DNA from: Bacteroidota bacterium
GTDB taxonomy: Bacteria > Bacteroidota > Bacteroidia > Bacteroidales > JAADJA01
Assembly: GCA_020444515.1 (NCBI GenBank)
Contig: JAHLKX010000006.1
Location: 186,001-250,000 of the forward strand
Direction: 5' to 3'
DNA: 64,000 nucleotides
Of the stretch, positions 63,422 to 64,000 are shown one piece after another. The first letter of the stretch is position 1; every line of letters begins with the position of its first letter. The translations under genes and the position numbers were made by a program. Below the pieces are notes generated by a model, which worked only from the letters and a program-made list of their open reading frames with translations, was not told the DNA's origin and made no database searches.

Positions 63422-64000
63422 ATGTTTAAAAATTATTTAACAACAACCATTCGAAACCTTATTAGGCAAAAAGGCTATTCAATTATCAATATCCTGGGGT
63501 TGTCCATTGGTTTGGCGGCATTTATTTTGATTGTATTATTTGTTCGGCATGAATTGAGCTATGATCGGTTCCATGAGAATGCTAATCGGATCTATAGGGT
63601 TTGCATTGATGGAATGGTAGCTGGTGACCCACTTAACGTAGCTGTTTCAGCACCCCCTGCGGGACCGGCCATGATAAGGGAATATCCTGAGATAATTGCT
63701 CAGACACGAATTAAAGAAATGCCCCAGACCGTGTTATTCAATTACCAGGGAAAAAAATTCTATCAGGACGGGCTCCTTTTTGTTGATTCCTCATTTTTCA
63801 AAATATTTTCTTTTAACCTGCTAAGAGGCAATCCTACTGCTGCTCTTGTGGAGCCATACAGTCTTGTTTTAACAGAAACGACGGCTATCAAATACTTTGG
63901 ATCCGAAGATCCCATAGGGAAAATGATCAAAATGAATGATAAGTCCGAATTCAGGGTGACAGGAATTGTCGCAGACCCTCCTTCCAATGCCCATTTTGGG
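63422..64000 (+). CDS. MacB/FtsX-type ABC transporter permease 5, N-terminal part only (cut by window edge)
   Basis: The first 193 codons of a further permease. The ATG at 63422 begins MFKNYLTTTIRNLIRQKGYS; the first helix NILGLSIGLAAFILIVLFV and the start of the periplasmic domain (YDRFHENANRIYRVCI, YFGSEDPIGKMIKM, VTGIVADPPSNAHFG) match the other four. The reading frame is open to base 64000. It is 58 bases after the hypothetical gene and probably in the same operon. Confidence 0.88.
   Translation, partial: MFKNYLTTTIRNLIRQKGYSIINILGLSIGLAAFILIVLFVRHELSYDRFHENANRIYRVCIDGMVAGDPLNVAVSAPPAGPAMIREYPEIIAQTRIKEMPQTVLFNYQGKKFYQDGLLFVDSSFFKIFSFNLLRGNPTAALVEPYSLVLTETTAIKYFGSEDPIGKMIKMNDKSEFRVTGIVADPPSNAHFG

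Noticed and set aside
1-64000. tRNA, rRNA, riboswitch or insertion sequence
   Set aside because: I looked for cloverleaf-like runs, transposase motifs with flanking inverted repeats and known riboswitch leaders and saw none I could support; a covariance-model search would be decisive.

Overview
The window is from a Bacteroidota (Bacteroidetes) genome. I infer this from type IX secretion C-terminal sorting domains on five large secreted proteins, Bacteroidota-typical families (DUF4837, DUF5723, DUF4397, SDR-type threonine dehydrogenase, MacB/FtsX permease arrays), start codons with no Shine-Dalgarno sequence, and many upstream copies of the Bacteroidota -7 promoter element TAnnTTTG. It resembles a free-living, envelope-rich marine or sediment member of the phylum, but I cannot place it to genus. 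I see no rRNA, tRNA, phage, CRISPR array or intact insertion sequence.

Layout. 1-2905: a truncated OmpA/PD40-type envelope protein, a TPR protein and an MltF-type lytic transglycosylase (minus). 3107-4567: a DUF5723 outer-membrane protein. 4570-11746: one minus-strand operon resembling an expanded E. coli ybiH-ybhGFSR cluster: TetR regulator, TolC channel, HlyD adaptor, DUF2147 protein, two ABC ATPases (YbhF split in two) and two ABC-2 permeases. It has a clear promoter and a 13-bp-phased operator. 11876-15066: DUF4837 lipoprotein, MltD-like transglycosylase with three LysM domains, TatA. 15207-20595: two T9SS cargo proteins, one a secreted peptidylarginine-deiminase-like enzyme with a P-domain. 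20597-23856: mtnA and a class II aldolase (a methylthioribose/5-deoxyribose phosphate shunt), an outer-membrane protein, a lipoprotein and tag. 23864-29650 (minus): T9SS proteins, and an SGNH-hydrolase/methyltransferase pair whose reading frames overlap by four bases.

29733-36978: core and lipid metabolism. A predicted cysteate synthase lies 10 bp from cysS, and kbl and tdh (threonine to glycine) are divergent neighbours. Then come a Bax-inhibitor-1 protein and a ptpS-folE pterin pair. Cysteate synthase suggests that the organism makes sulfonolipids (capnines). 37109-40909: a five-repeat DUF4397 surface protein in which two adjacent repeats share about 550 bp with no difference.

40910-44038: AT-rich regulatory region with a decayed gene, an ECF sigma factor and a MerR-type regulator with a cobalamin-binding domain (CarH/LitR-like), studded with TGTTTAAT/ATTAAACA motifs. 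44039-46790: two glycosyltransferases with overlapping 3' ends and a diacylglycerol-kinase-like lipid kinase. 46957-64000: five MacB/FtsX-type permeases (the last cut by the window edge) with one HlyD adaptor and one LolD/MacB-type ATPase. A minus-strand 1080-residue oxidoreductase fusing HcnA-, HcnB- and HcnC-like modules interrupts them and has a perfect palindrome inside its own promoter.

The most interesting points are the cobalamin-regulator/ECF locus with its motif array, the fused oxidoreductase and its operator, the permease array served by one visible ATPase, the TetR-controlled split-YbhF exporter, and the cysteate synthase locus. All functions are predictions from sequence.
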